DNA of 64,000 nucleotides from Flavobacterium sp. Leaf82 (GTDB lineage Bacteria > Bacteroidota > Bacteroidia > Flavobacteriales > Flavobacteriaceae). Position numbers and translations under genes: made by a program. The stretch covers positions 124,001 to 188,000 of the forward strand of contig NZ_LMMA01000032.1 in the NCBI RefSeq assembly GCF_001422725.1, given 5' to 3'. Under the pieces are notes generated by a model, which saw only the letters and a list, made by a program, of their open reading frames with translations, was not told the DNA's origin and searched no databases. How positions within the stretch are numbered: the first letter of the stretch is position 1; the number at the start of each line of letters is the position of its first letter. Shown here piece after piece: positions 24,950 to 34,424 of this stretch.

Positions 24950-27661
24950 TTAGAATTTATAGTTTACAGATAAATTAAACATAGTTCCCAATTGACTAAA
25001 ATGGAATCCATCATAAGTCATTCTGGAATAACGTTGGTTAAATGTAAGCAAGTTAGATTGTTGTTTTGTTTGTGCAGGATCTGCAAGTAATGCAGCTCCG
25101 GCTTCGTTTTCTGCCACGAATTTCCACTCTGGTAAAATATTAAACAAGTTGTTTACATTCAAAGCAATAGTTAATTTTTCAGTAGCACTAAAGTTAACTC
25201 CTAAATCAGTAACAATTTTAGGAATAAATTCTGTTTTAAGATTTGCTGCTAAAAATTCCGGAGAATTAACTGGAGCGTTAGGATCATTTGTAGCTAAACC
25301 ATCCTGGTTAAAAGTAGTTTTTCCGAAATAAGTATTGTTCAAAGAAAATCCGAATTTACCAATTTCATAATTGATTCCAAAAATCCATTTTGTATCAGGT
25401 CTTGACGTAAAAGTCAATGAATTAAGGATGTCTCCAAATGAGTTGTTCGTTACAGGAGAAATTCTCTTATTGTCTAAAGTAATATTTCCGGATACATTAA
25501 ATCCTAATTTACCTTCACCAATTCCGATATTATTATAATTAGCAACAACATCTAAACCAGAAGTTCTGGAGTCGAATGAGTTAGAAAACCAGGCAACATT
25601 TCCAAATTCAGTATCTTGTCTGTCTCCTAAAACGATTCTGTCTTCTACTTTAATATTGTAGTAATCGATCGTAAAATTAAAGTTTTGAAAAGGTTTTGCA
25701 CCAATACCAACAGTTACGTTTGTAGATTTTTCAGGATCTAAAGAAGGAATCCCTAACTGACGTGCTTGTGGAGAAACATTATTTATGATTCCGCTAATTT
25801 GAATACCTTCTCCGGCAACAAAAGAATACTGAGATTTTTGAGTGTAAATTTGGTGTAAAGTTGGCGCTCTGAAACCAGTTGAAACAGATCCTCTTAAAGT
25901 AATTTTATCATCTAGGAATTTATATCTCGTACTTGCTTTCCAAACAGTTGCTCCACCAAAGTCGCTATATTCTTCATGACGAACAGTACCGTTAATTAAG
26001 AAGTCTTTTGTAATATCAAAAGCAACGTCTAAATAAACACCAACATTGTAACGGTTCCATTTTCCTGAATTCTCAGGTCTGTTTCCGGCAAATGAGTCAG
26101 CTCCGGTTCCGTCCCAAGATGCTTTATCACCTTCGATAACTGTAAAATACTCTGATCTGAACTCTGTACCAAAACCAATACTAATTTGATCTGATACAAT
26201 TTTAGAAACATCAACGTTTCCTACTACATGATTAAAAGAAGTTCCACCCGGTTTAAACGAAATTGGGCTATTTTCTCTGTATACATTATTTCCGTTTTCA
26301 TCAAGAATGGCAGATCTGTTTACAGAGTTGTTTACCGTATAAACCTGTTTGTTACCACCAACGGTTAAACTCGCGTCAGTATTCCAGCCATTTTTCACGT
26401 TTTTGAAACCAAGAGTTCCGTTATAATCTGTTAGATCTCCTTCAAAAGTAGGACCATATCCCTCATAAGAAGGATTTGCGTCATCACCATTTCCAAAGAA
26501 ATCATTTAAATAAGGATCATCAGATAAAGGTCTCCAATAAGGTGTTCTGAAGTTGGCAAACGATTTTACTTTTTTGTACACATAAGCTGCGTTATAATAC
26601 AATTTAGTGTTATCGCTAATGTCGTTTCCACCATTAATTAAGAATTTTGCAGCGGCAGTTTCCGGAGAACCGTTCACGTTTCTTGCATCAGGATATTTAT
26701 CCAGAAAAGATTGAACACTTGCCACAGCAGCAGGTGACCCGTCTAAAAAGTCATTTGCATCGCCTTGAGCATCAACATTTCCCGGTCTGTTTGCTAAATT
26801 TACTTTAGAGAAATCTATCGTATAATTAAGAAAACCTTTTTCGCCAACTGTTGTACCGTTGTTTAAACTTACGCCCAACATTTCTCCATCACCTTCAGAA
26901 GTAATTCCGCTTCTTACAGTCAAAGATCCATCAGTAGCATTTTTCTTTAAAATAATGTTCATTACTCCCGCAATCGCATCAGAACCGTATTGAGCAGAAG
27001 CTCCATCACGAAGAATCTCAACTCTCTCGATCGCATCTGTTGGAATTGCAGAGATGTCTGCACCGGTTTCTCCACGACCCGGAGAAGTTTGTACATAAAG
27101 TAATGAACTTAAATTTTTACGTTTACCATTAATAAGGATCAAAGTTCTGCTTGGTCCCATGTTTCTAATCTCGTAAGGATCCAGTAAAGATGTTGCATCA
27201 TTTACAGGAGTTTGTACCGTGTTAAAGGAAGGGATTTTGTATTGCAGTGCCTTATCAAACGTAGCCTGACCTGTAGATGTTAAATCCTTAGAGGATAATA
27301 CATCTATAGGTAATGCGCTGGTTGTGTTACTTCTTGCAGCAGTTCTGGAACCGGTTACGACAACTTCATCCAGATTTTGTCCGCTTTCTTCTGATAATGC
27401 TACATCAATTTTTTCGGCATTTGCCAACCTTGTTATTGAGGTGTAGCCCATATAGGTAAAAATTAATGAAGCACCTTCTTTTACTGTTATTTTGTAAGAT
27501 CCGTCTATATCCGTCGATACTCCGTTGTTTGTACCTTTCTCAACGATGTTCACACCAGGCAGAGGATTTCCTGTGTTGTCCTTTACAACACCCGAAATTT
27601 GCTTTTGAGCAAAAATAAATAGGGTGTTAAATAGAAAAAATAAAATTGCAATTCTTCTCAT
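24950..27661 (-). CDS. TonB-dependent outer-membrane receptor
   Basis: 903 residues. The signal peptide MRRIAILFFLFNTLFIFA is followed by a carboxypeptidase-D-like domain (QISGVVKDNTGNPLPGVNIV, ~20-95). A plug (~115-245, with NLDEVVVTGSRTA, SRTLILINGKR and the GADISAIPTDAIERVEILRDG motif) and a large barrel follow, the latter ending in phenylalanine (SVNYKF). It transports an unknown ligand, powered by TonB across the outer membrane. There is no SusD-like lipoprotein next to it, so a carbohydrate role is not suggested. Confidence 0.93.
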   Translation of the reverse strand: MRRIAILFFLFNTLFIFAQKQISGVVKDNTGNPLPGVNIVEKGTNNGVSTDIDGSYKITVKEGASLIFTYMGYTSITRLANAEKIDVALSEESGQNLDEVVVTGSRTAARSNTTSALPIDVLSSKDLTSTGQATFDKALQYKIPSFNTVQTPVNDATSLLDPYEIRNMGPSRTLILINGKRKNLSSLLYVQTSPGRGETGADISAIPTDAIERVEILRDGASAQYGSDAIAGVMNIILKKNATDGSLTVRSGITSEGDGEMLGVSLNNGTTVGEKGFLNYTIDFSKVNLANRPGNVDAQGDANDFLDGSPAAVASVQSFLDKYPDARNVNGSPETAAAKFLINGGNDISDNTKLYYNAAYVYKKVKSFANFRTPYWRPLSDDPYLNDFFGNGDDANPSYEGYGPTFEGDLTDYNGTLGFKNVKNGWNTDASLTVGGNKQVYTVNNSVNRSAILDENGNNVYRENSPISFKPGGTSFNHVVGNVDVSKIVSDQISIGFGTEFRSEYFTVIEGDKASWDGTGADSFAGNRPENSGKWNRYNVGVYLDVAFDITKDFLINGTVRHEEYSDFGGATVWKASTRYKFLDDKITLRGSVSTGFRAPTLHQIYTQKSQYSFVAGEGIQISGIINNVSPQARQLGIPSLDPEKSTNVTVGIGAKPFQNFNFTIDYYNIKVEDRIVLGDRQDTEFGNVAWFSNSFDSRTSGLDVVANYNNIGIGEGKLGFNVSGNITLDNKRISPVTNNSFGDILNSLTFTSRPDTKWIFGINYEIGKFGFSLNNTYFGKTTFNQDGLATNDPNAPVNSPEFLAANLKTEFIPKIVTDLGVNFSATEKLTIALNVNNLFNILPEWKFVAENEAGAALLADPAQTKQQSNLLTFNQRYSRMTYDGFHFSQLGTMFNLSVNYKF

Positions 27662-27797
27662 GTTAAAACTTGTTTTGGTTAAAAATTTCTATATGGTTTG
27701 TTAAATATTGCGATAAAAGTAAGTTTATTTAACAAAATATTAGTAAAAAGTTTAAATTTTTTTAAGAAAAGTAGTAAAAATACATATATCGTCATTT

Positions 27798-27832
27798 TTT
27801 GTTCAGTTACGAGGTATTAAATCTTATATTTG
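27798..27832 (+). promoter_or_regulatory. Promoter upstream of ychF
   Basis: The -33 TTTG (27,798-27,801) and -7 TATATTTG (27,825-27,832) are separated by 23 bp, the upper limit for Bacteroidota promoters. The start site would be near 27,839. Confidence 0.5.
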
Positions 27833-27860
27833 CAAAATTTTAGGGGCAAAAAGTAACATT

Positions 27861-27926
27861 TTGGCAAAAAATAAAAAGAAAGAAAAAACCGCTAAAAAGC
27901 GATTAGGTCAATTGGTATGTATTTGA
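27861..27926 (+). CDS. Possible 21-residue basic leader peptide
   Basis: TTG start, with a short run of lysine-rich codons read as MAKNKKKEKTAKKRLGQLV and two more residues, then TGA. It lies about 22 nt after the predicted start site and 67 bp before the YchF start. It may be a real small protein or an AT-rich coincidence. No homologue is recalled. Confidence 0.25.
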   Translation: MAKNKKKEKTAKKRLGQLVCI

Positions 27927-27992
27927 TATGTAATCAATAACAGCAAAGCCTGACGAGGTTAAAATCAATAAAAAAACAAATATTATCTAAAT

Positions 27993-29087
27993 ATGAAAGC
28001 AGGAATTGTAGGATTACCAAATGTTGGAAAATCGACTCTATTTAATTGTTTGTCTAATGCAAAAGCGCAAAGTGCAAACTTTCCGTTTTGTACAATCGAA
28101 CCAAACATTGGTGTTGTAAACGTTCCGGATCCAAGAATCAATAAACTAGAAGAATTGGTAAAACCAGAGCGCGTACAAATGGCAACAGTAGATATTGTTG
28201 ATATTGCAGGTTTGGTAAAAGGTGCAAGCAAAGGTGAAGGTCTTGGAAACCAGTTTTTAGGAAACATTAGAGAGTGTAATGCTATTATTCACGTTTTACG
28301 TTGTTTTGATAACGATAATATCGTTCACGTTGACGGAAACGTAAACCCAATTCGTGATAAGGAAACTATTGATATTGAGCTGCAATTAAAAGATTTAGAA
28401 ACTGTTGAAAAACGTTTAGAAAAAGTAAATCGTGCCGCTAAAACAGGAAATAAAGAAGCGCAGACTGAAAAAGGACTTTTAGACAGAATCAGAGAGTCAT
28501 TATTACAGGCTAAATCGGCTCGTACGATTATCCCTCAAGGTAATGATGAAGAGGTTTTAATGGAATCTTTTCAGTTAATTACTGCTAAGCCAGTTTTATA
28601 CGTTTGTAATGTTGATGAGAATTCTGCAGTAAACGGAAACAAATATGTAGATCAGGTTCGTGAATTAGTAAAAGATGAAGATGCTGAAGTTATCATCCTT
28701 TCGGTAGGAGCAGAGGCTGATATTACAGAGTTAGAAAGCTACGAAGAGCGTCAGGTTTTCCTTGAAGATATGGGATTAACAGAACCGGGAGCATCAGTTT
28801 TAATTCGTGCTGCTTACAAATTACTAAAACAACAAACTTACTTTACAGCAGGTGTAAAAGAAGTTCGTGCCTGGACAATCAACATTGGTTCAACAGCGCC
28901 ACAAGCAGCCGGAGTAATTCATACTGATTTTGAAAAAGGATTTATTCGTGCCGAAGTAATTTCATACGAAGATTACGTTCAATACGGATCTGAAGCAAAA
29001 GCAAAAGAAGCAGGAAAATTCAAAGTCGAAGGAAAAGAATATATCGTAAAAGATGGTGATGTAATGCACTTCCGTTTTAACGTATAA
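27993..29087 (+). CDS. ychF: YchF, OLA1-type ATPase of the Obg family
   Basis: 364 residues, the full family length. G1 is GLPNVGKST, G3 is DIAGLVKGASKGEGLGN and G4-like CNVDENS follows; the C-terminal TGS-like region is AAGVIHTDFEKGFIRAEVI. YchF binds ribosomes and prefers ATP over GTP. A conserved single-copy housekeeping gene. Confidence 0.96.
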   Translation: MKAGIVGLPNVGKSTLFNCLSNAKAQSANFPFCTIEPNIGVVNVPDPRINKLEELVKPERVQMATVDIVDIAGLVKGASKGEGLGNQFLGNIRECNAIIHVLRCFDNDNIVHVDGNVNPIRDKETIDIELQLKDLETVEKRLEKVNRAAKTGNKEAQTEKGLLDRIRESLLQAKSARTIIPQGNDEEVLMESFQLITAKPVLYVCNVDENSAVNGNKYVDQVRELVKDEDAEVIILSVGAEADITELESYEERQVFLEDMGLTEPGASVLIRAAYKLLKQQTYFTAGVKEVRAWTINIGSTAPQAAGVIHTDFEKGFIRAEVISYEDYVQYGSEAKAKEAGKFKVEGKEYIVKDGDVMHFRFNV

Positions 29088-29130
29088 TTTTTTTTCTAGA
29101 GAATAGAATAAAGAACAAAGAAAATAGACT

Positions 29131-29163
29131 AAAAACTGCTGGAGAAATCTAGCAGTTTTTTTA
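29131..29163. terminator. Terminator after ychF
   Basis: The stem aaaaactgct / agcagttttt around ggagaaatct is followed by a T-run. Confidence 0.8.
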
Positions 29164-29477
29164 TGCTTGAAAGTCACGTCTGTCAGGCTGAGCGAAGTCG
29201 AAGCCCGCAAAGTTTGTCATTTCGAACGAAGGGAGAAATCGCACGCGGGATTCGATAAAGATTGACATTTACCTTGTGGAGTTCTTAGTGTGATTTCTCT
29301 CTTCGTTCGAAATGACAAAAAAACCGATAAAAAAAATAAAGCATTAAAAAAAATCCGTTTAAATCTGCGCTTTCACGTTGGTGAATCCGTTTAATCCGCG
29401 TACCATTATTTTTTTTGGCTCAAAAATTGGTTAGTACAAAAAAGAACCAATTTATAACCAAAAATAAACCAATTAAA
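29164..29477. other. Repeat-rich spacer between ychF and the TIGR02117 gene
   Basis: No gene is seen. Apart from the repeat element it contains words aatccgtttaaatctgcgc and aatccgtttaatccgcg (29,345-29,405), a scrambled relative of the words at 7,300-7,430. Confidence 0.5.
29213..29319. repeat. Palindromic repeat element, TTTGTCATTTCGA family, copy 3
   Basis: Begins tttgtcatttcgaacgaagg, ends ttcgaaatgacaaaa, 107 bp. Shares the inner core tcgataaagattgacatttacc with the 2.1-kb copies. Just before it lies a gctgagcgaagtcgaag word known from other bacterial spacers. Confidence 0.85.
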
Positions 29478-30155
29478 ATGCTAAAAACTACTTTCAAATT
29501 TCTGGGCTGGACAATTCTCGCAATTATTACTTTTCTTGTTGTATATCTTATTGCAGTATATTTTATTTCTAAAATTACCGTCAATTCTGATGTTGCGAAA
29601 GTAGAAGAGAAAGATGCTATTCCTATTTATATTCGCTCAAACGGAGTTCATACTGATATTGTAGTTCCGATTGTCAATGAAATTAAAGACTGGCGAAAAG
29701 AGATTCAGTTTAGCCAGACAAAATCAAAAGACAGTTTAATGCAATATATTGCTTTTGGCTGGGGCGATAAAGGATTTTATCTTCATACGCCAGAGTGGTC
29801 AGACTTGAAAGCAAGTACAGCTTTGAAAGCAGCTTTTGGAGTAAGTTCTTCTGCGATGCACACTACATTTTTTAAACAATTAAAAGAAGGCGACGATTGC
29901 AAACGTATTTTAATCTCAAAAGAGAATTATCAAAAGTTAGTCACTTTTATTTCTGAAAGTTTTCTGGATGCAAACCATCCACAATGGATTGAAGGCTATA
30001 GTTACGGAAGGAAAGATGCTTTTTATGAAGCTAAAGGAAGTTATAGTTTGTTTTATACTTGTAACACGTGGGCAAATTGCGCCTTAAAAGCCGCTAATCA
30101 AAAAGCAAGTTTATGGACGGTTTATGATAAAGGGATTTTTTGCCATTATCAATAA
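29478..30155 (+). CDS. TIGR02117 family membrane-anchored protein
   Basis: 225 residues from MLKTTFKFLGWTI (29,478). The 21 residues upstream look like translated low-complexity leader. One N-terminal helix is followed by a periplasmic-type domain with the family motifs SNGVHTDIVVPI, FGWGDKGFYLHTPEW and CNTWANCALKAA. The family (DUF2459-like) has no proven activity. It is followed by a palindromic spacer. Confidence 0.82.
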   Translation: MLKTTFKFLGWTILAIITFLVVYLIAVYFISKITVNSDVAKVEEKDAIPIYIRSNGVHTDIVVPIVNEIKDWRKEIQFSQTKSKDSLMQYIAFGWGDKGFYLHTPEWSDLKASTALKAAFGVSSSAMHTTFFKQLKEGDDCKRILISKENYQKLVTFISESFLDANHPQWIEGYSYGRKDAFYEAKGSYSLFYTCNTWANCALKAANQKASLWTVYDKGIFCHYQ

Positions 30156-30481
30156 AAATTTTTTATAGAGATTCTGGGTAGAAATGTGTAGTCCCTACAG
30201 GACAAAAAATAATAATAACGGATAATATTGTTCTACCAATATTTAATCTCTACGAGATGTTAAGTATTAGTAATTTAAAGAAATCTATATGATTTTTTTT
30301 AGACAACCTAATATTAAAAATTCCTTTAGGAGTTAAATATTGGTAGAAAAAAGAATTATAAACATGTAAAATGTCCCGTATGGGACTACATATTTATAAT
30401 CAAAATGAATTTTTCAACATGGGAAAAATGTAAAATTCACCTAAAAAGCAAGAATCCTGGTTTTTTAATTATTCATTAAAT
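30156..30481. repeat. REP-like element with tgtagtccctacaggac arms
   Basis: Outer arms tgtagtccctacaggac (about 30,188-30,204) and gtcccgtatgggactaca (30,373-30,390) and inner arms ttctaccaatatttaatctc (30,233-30,252) and ttaaatattggtagaa (30,334-30,349) form a nested inverted repeat of about 210 bp. The rest of the spacer shows no gene. Confidence 0.8.
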
Positions 30482-31462
30482 TTGAAAGTATATCTAAAAA
30501 CCAGAAGTATCGTGAAAATAAAAAGCATATTCTCCAAATCATGGTTTCTGCTAAAGAATACCTTTTTAGAATTTAATGATGATAATGCCATTAAACTTAG
30601 TGCAGCATTATCCTATTATACCATATTTGCATTACCACCTTTATTAATTATCATTATTACCATTTGCGGATTTTTCTTTGGTGAAGATGCTGTGACAGGT
30701 CAACTTTACGGACAAATTAATGGATTGGTTGGTAACGGAGCAGCAGTTCAGATTCAGGAAGCGATAAAAAATGTCCAGTTATCCGGAGACAATGTTTTTG
30801 CGACCATATTTGGAATCGCAATGTTGCTAATTGGAGCATCGGGAGTTTTTGCCGAAATACAAAGTTCTATCAATTTTATATGGGGTTTAAGAGCAAAACC
30901 GGACAAAGGAATCAAGAAATTTATTCAAAATAGATTAATGTCATTTTCAATGATTGCATCGGTTGGATTTCTAATGCTGGTCAGCCTTTTTATAAGTACG
31001 ACATTAGATTTAGTTAGCGCAAGATTAAAAATATATTTCCCTGAAAGCACCGTTTATTTATTTTACATCGTGAATATCGTGATTGTACTGGCAAGTATTA
31101 CACTTCTTTTTGCCATTATCTTTAGAACATTACCTGACGGAAAGATAAGATGGAAAGATGCTTTTATAGGTTCAACAGTTACCGCCATATTATTTATGAT
31201 CGGTAAATTTGCAATAGGTTTTTATTTGGGCAGTTCTACAGTTGCTTCAGTTTATGGAGCTGCGGGTTCTGTAATAATTATTTTGGTTTGGGTATATTAT
31301 TCGGCAATTATTCTGTATTTTGGAGCAGAATTTACCAAAGTATATGCAAAGTCTTACGGAGGTAAAATTTATCCAAATGAATACTCTGTAGAGATTCAAA
31401 AGGAGATTTATGAAATTGACGAACCAACACAAAAAAAATCAGCAATAAAAGAACCCATATGA
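30482..31462 (+). CDS. YihY/BrkB family inner-membrane protein
   Basis: 326 residues. The start is TTG at 30,482, or GTG at 30,512, which also gives a plausible N-terminus (VKIKSIFSKSWFLLK). About six membrane helices; family stretches are LSAALSYYTIFALPPLLII, INFIWGLRAKP and GAAGSVIIILVWVYYSAIILYFGAEFTKVYA. Integral inner-membrane protein, possibly a transporter. It overlaps the next gene by 4 bp (ATGA), indicating translational coupling. Confidence 0.88.
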   Translation: MKVYLKTRSIVKIKSIFSKSWFLLKNTFLEFNDDNAIKLSAALSYYTIFALPPLLIIIITICGFFFGEDAVTGQLYGQINGLVGNGAAVQIQEAIKNVQLSGDNVFATIFGIAMLLIGASGVFAEIQSSINFIWGLRAKPDKGIKKFIQNRLMSFSMIASVGFLMLVSLFISTTLDLVSARLKIYFPESTVYLFYIVNIVIVLASITLLFAIIFRTLPDGKIRWKDAFIGSTVTAILFMIGKFAIGFYLGSSTVASVYGAAGSVIIILVWVYYSAIILYFGAEFTKVYAKSYGGKIYPNEYSVEIQKEIYEIDEPTQKKSAIKEPI

Positions 31463-31983
31463 AAATAATAGCCTTTGGAGGAAGTAACAGTCAACATTCG
31501 ATCAATAAACATTTAGCCACATATGCGGCAGGATTATTTGAAAATGCTGAAGTAGAAATTTTAGATTTAAACGATTTTGCAATGCCTTTATTTAGCGTTG
31601 ATCTCGAAAAAGAAATAGGTCAGCATGAAATTGCAAAAACATTTCTAGAAAAGATCAAAAGCGCAGATATTGTGGTGGTTTCCCTGGCTGAAAATAACGG
31701 AAGTTATTCAGTTGCTTTCAAAAATGTTTTTGATTGGAGTTCCAGAATCATGAAAGAGGTTTTTCAACAAAAACCAATGTTATTATTGGCAACTTCGCCC
31801 GGACCAAGAGGAGGAGCTTCTGTTTTAGAAATTGCTAATAATGCTTTGCCGCGATATGGTGCACAAATAAAAGCTACTTTCTCATTACCAACATTTAGTA
31901 CTAATTTTAATTTAGAGGAAAATAAAATCTCAAATGCCGAGTTAGATAAAGAATTAAAAGACATAATAAAGTCTACTTTTTAA
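31459..31983 (+). CDS. NADPH-dependent FMN reductase-like oxidoreductase
   Basis: 174 residues with the flavodoxin-like fold. The FMN phosphate loop is FGGSNSQHSINKHLA, and the mid-sequence VVSLAENNGSYSVAFKNVFDW and SPGPRGGASVLE match NAD(P)H:FMN/quinone reductases (EmrE/ChrR-like family). Cytoplasmic. Coupled to the BrkB gene upstream and followed 3 bp later by the transglutaminase gene, so these three are one operon. Confidence 0.85.
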   Translation: MKIIAFGGSNSQHSINKHLATYAAGLFENAEVEILDLNDFAMPLFSVDLEKEIGQHEIAKTFLEKIKSADIVVVSLAENNGSYSVAFKNVFDWSSRIMKEVFQQKPMLLLATSPGPRGGASVLEIANNALPRYGAQIKATFSLPTFSTNFNLEENKISNAELDKELKDIIKSTF

Positions 31984-31986
31984 TCG

Positions 31987-32967
31987 ATGATAATAAAAAA
32001 GATTACCCTTATATTTTTCTTCCTGAATTTCGTTTTTCTGCATTCCTCTTACTCGCAAAAGTATAGTGATGTGGATAAGATAGTTTTAAAATATCCAAAG
32101 AATTTTAGTTCTACAGAAGATTTAGCAGCAAGAATTCAAAAAGATTTTACTTCAGAACACGATAAGGCACGAGCTATTTATAGCTGGATTGCTTTTAATG
32201 TAAAATATGATTATAAAGTTTTTTTAAATCCGCCCGGAGTACAGGGTTTTAGTTATTCTACTGAAGCAGAAAAGCAAAGAAAGATTAAACAGCTGAATGA
32301 TAAATTGATTCAAAAAACATTCAATTCTCAAAAAGGAGTATGTGAAGGTTTTACAGCTTTGTACCAGCATTTGGCGGAATTAACAGGATTAAAATCAGAA
32401 ATAATAAGAGGAACATCAAAAACGAGATTGGCAGATATTGGTCGAAAAAACACCTCGTCAGATCATGCCTGGAACATCGTTATGATTGACAAAAAATGGA
32501 GACTGATAGATGTAACGTGGGGTCAGGGTTATTATGATGGCAGCAAAGGAAGAATGGTTAATGATTTTGCGCCAGCTTATTTTGATACAGATCCTGATTA
32601 TTTTTTTGCGAAGCATTTTCCGGATTCCGGCTCTTATTTAGGCAATAAATTAAACAAAGATGAATTTCTAAACGGACCTTTAATTTACAATAAAACAATC
32701 GAAGGCGATTATAAAATTAAATCACCTGATTCTGGAGTAATTGAAGCAAAACATGGCGATAAAATTACTATCGAAATTAAAAATGTTTCGAAGTCAGATC
32801 TTCTTTTTTATTTAAATAAAAATAATCAGGCGGTTAAAATTCAGAATTCAAAAGAAAAACGAGGCGGTTTAGAATTTCAAATTACTTATGATAAAAGTAT
32901 AGGAGATTATCTCACTATTTATCTGGATACGTTTAGTATTGTTTCTTTTAAAATAATTTCAAAATAA
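31987..32967 (+). CDS. Exported transglutaminase-like protein
   Basis: 326 residues with signal peptide MIIKKITLIFFFLNFVFLHS. Transglutaminase core: catalytic cysteine in KGVCEGFTALYQHLAELTG, histidine in SSDHAWNIVMID, aspartate in WRLIDVTWGQG. The C-terminal ~100 residues are a beta-rich domain. Bacterial members may be proteases or peptide-bond-acting enzymes in the envelope; the substrate is unknown. Third gene of the operon with BrkB and the FMN reductase. Confidence 0.85.
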   Translation: MIIKKITLIFFFLNFVFLHSSYSQKYSDVDKIVLKYPKNFSSTEDLAARIQKDFTSEHDKARAIYSWIAFNVKYDYKVFLNPPGVQGFSYSTEAEKQRKIKQLNDKLIQKTFNSQKGVCEGFTALYQHLAELTGLKSEIIRGTSKTRLADIGRKNTSSDHAWNIVMIDKKWRLIDVTWGQGYYDGSKGRMVNDFAPAYFDTDPDYFFAKHFPDSGSYLGNKLNKDEFLNGPLIYNKTIEGDYKIKSPDSGVIEAKHGDKITIEIKNVSKSDLLFYLNKNNQAVKIQNSKEKRGGLEFQITYDKSIGDYLTIYLDTFSIVSFKIISK

Positions 32968-33080
32968 ACAAATTCAGATGTTTGTTTAAAGAATTTCCTT
33001 CTTTTATCGAATTGCCGTATCTTAGCCATAAAGAGATGAGATTTAATGATAATAGTCAATTAAGCTATTAAAATGGAACT

Positions 33081-34262
33081 ATGAGTATGGAGACAACTTT
33101 CCTGAAATCAATTTTAGATAATGATTTCTATAAATTTACGATGCAACATGCCGTAATAAAACTTTTCCCGAAAGCAAAAGTACGTTATGGTTTTATAAAC
33201 AGAGGGAAACATATTTTTCCTCCCGGTTTTGCTGATTTACTTCGACGATCTGTAGATGCAATGGCAGATTTACGGCTGACCAAAGACGAAAAAAAATATT
33301 TATCGCATCATTGTCCTTACCTTGATCCTACTTATTTAGATTTTTTGCAGGGCTATAATTATGATCCTTCAGAAGTGCAGATAACGCAGGAAGGATCAGA
33401 GATAAAAGTCGTAATCGAAGGTTTCTGGTACCGAACTATTTTATGGGAAGTTCCTTTGATGGCTTTAATTTCGGAACTTTTTTATAAAGCAAATCATTTA
33501 ATTCGTTTAAACGATGACGCTATAAAAACGCTGACTAAAAGCAAAATAGATAATTATAATACATTAGGAGTTTCGATTTTAGAATTTGGTACCAGACGAC
33601 GCCATTCTTACGATGTTCATTCTTTGATAAATGAAACATTGCAAAGTTTTGGTTCGCAAAGTTTTATTGGTACCAGCAATGTGCATTTTGCAATGGTCAA
33701 CAATAAAAGACCTTTAGGAACGCATGCACACGAATGGTTTATGTTTCATGCGGCACAATTTGGCTTTAAAATGGCCAATTTAATCAGTCTCGAAAACTGG
33801 ACACAAGTGTATGGCGGTGATCTTGGAATTGCCCTGACAGATACCTATACAACAGATGTTTTCTTTGAGCAATTTGATAAAAAGTATTCTAAGCTTTTTG
33901 ATGGAGTTCGTCATGATAGCGGAGACCCAATTGAGTTTGCGCAAAAAGTAATTTCGCATTATAATAAAATGGGAATTGACCCAAAATCGAAAGTGATTGT
34001 TTTTTCGGATTCCCTGAATTATGATAAAGTAAAACTCATAACAGATTTTTGTAAAAATAAAATAAAAATGTCATTTGGTATTGGTACCAATTTTACCAAT
34101 GATGTAGGTTTGCCGCCTATGAATATGGTTATAAAATTAACCGATGTTAAGCTTGATAATACGCATTGGCAAGGTGTCGTAAAACTTTCTGACGAAAAAA
34201 ACAAAAATACGGGAACTCCCCAAATGATTGCTTTAGCGAAAGAAGTACTCGGAATCAAATAG
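33081..34262 (+). CDS. pncB: Nicotinate phosphoribosyltransferase
   Basis: 393 residues. N-terminal NDFYKFTMQHAV, the active-site histidine in GTHAHEWFM and the phosphate-binding VFSDSLNYDKV and GIGTNFTND motifs are classical. Converts nicotinate plus PRPP to nicotinate mononucleotide in NAD salvage. ATG at 33,081 or the second ATG two codons on. A TATCTTAG near 33,020 may be a weak -7. Confidence 0.95.
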   Translation: MSMETTFLKSILDNDFYKFTMQHAVIKLFPKAKVRYGFINRGKHIFPPGFADLLRRSVDAMADLRLTKDEKKYLSHHCPYLDPTYLDFLQGYNYDPSEVQITQEGSEIKVVIEGFWYRTILWEVPLMALISELFYKANHLIRLNDDAIKTLTKSKIDNYNTLGVSILEFGTRRRHSYDVHSLINETLQSFGSQSFIGTSNVHFAMVNNKRPLGTHAHEWFMFHAAQFGFKMANLISLENWTQVYGGDLGIALTDTYTTDVFFEQFDKKYSKLFDGVRHDSGDPIEFAQKVISHYNKMGIDPKSKVIVFSDSLNYDKVKLITDFCKNKIKMSFGIGTNFTNDVGLPPMNMVIKLTDVKLDNTHWQGVVKLSDEKNKNTGTPQMIALAKEVLGIK

Positions 34263-34424
34263 TATTTTTTTGTTTAAAAGCTGGATTTTTATATTTTTAG
34301 CGCCCTTATTATTTTAAAATCAATTTAAATAGGATTCAAAGCTGTTATTAATCATAACAAAAAAGAAATACGCTTTTATTTTTTAGCTATAAATGGTACA
34401 TTAGCCGAAAATCCAATTCACTTT

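Larger units (their letters stand above)
27662..27992. other. Divergent spacer between TonB receptor and ychF
   Basis: 331 bp, AT-rich. It holds a TAnnTTTG promoter (27,825-27,832) and a possible 21-codon frame starting TTG at 27,861, entered separately. No tRNA or other gene was seen. Confidence 0.6.

Noticed and set aside
27881..27992. Possible tRNA-like sequence before ychF
   Set aside because: No acceptor stem or anticodon loop arrangement could be drawn.
30156..30481. Possible insertion sequence
   Set aside because: Inverted arms are present but there is no transposase frame; kept as a REP-like element.
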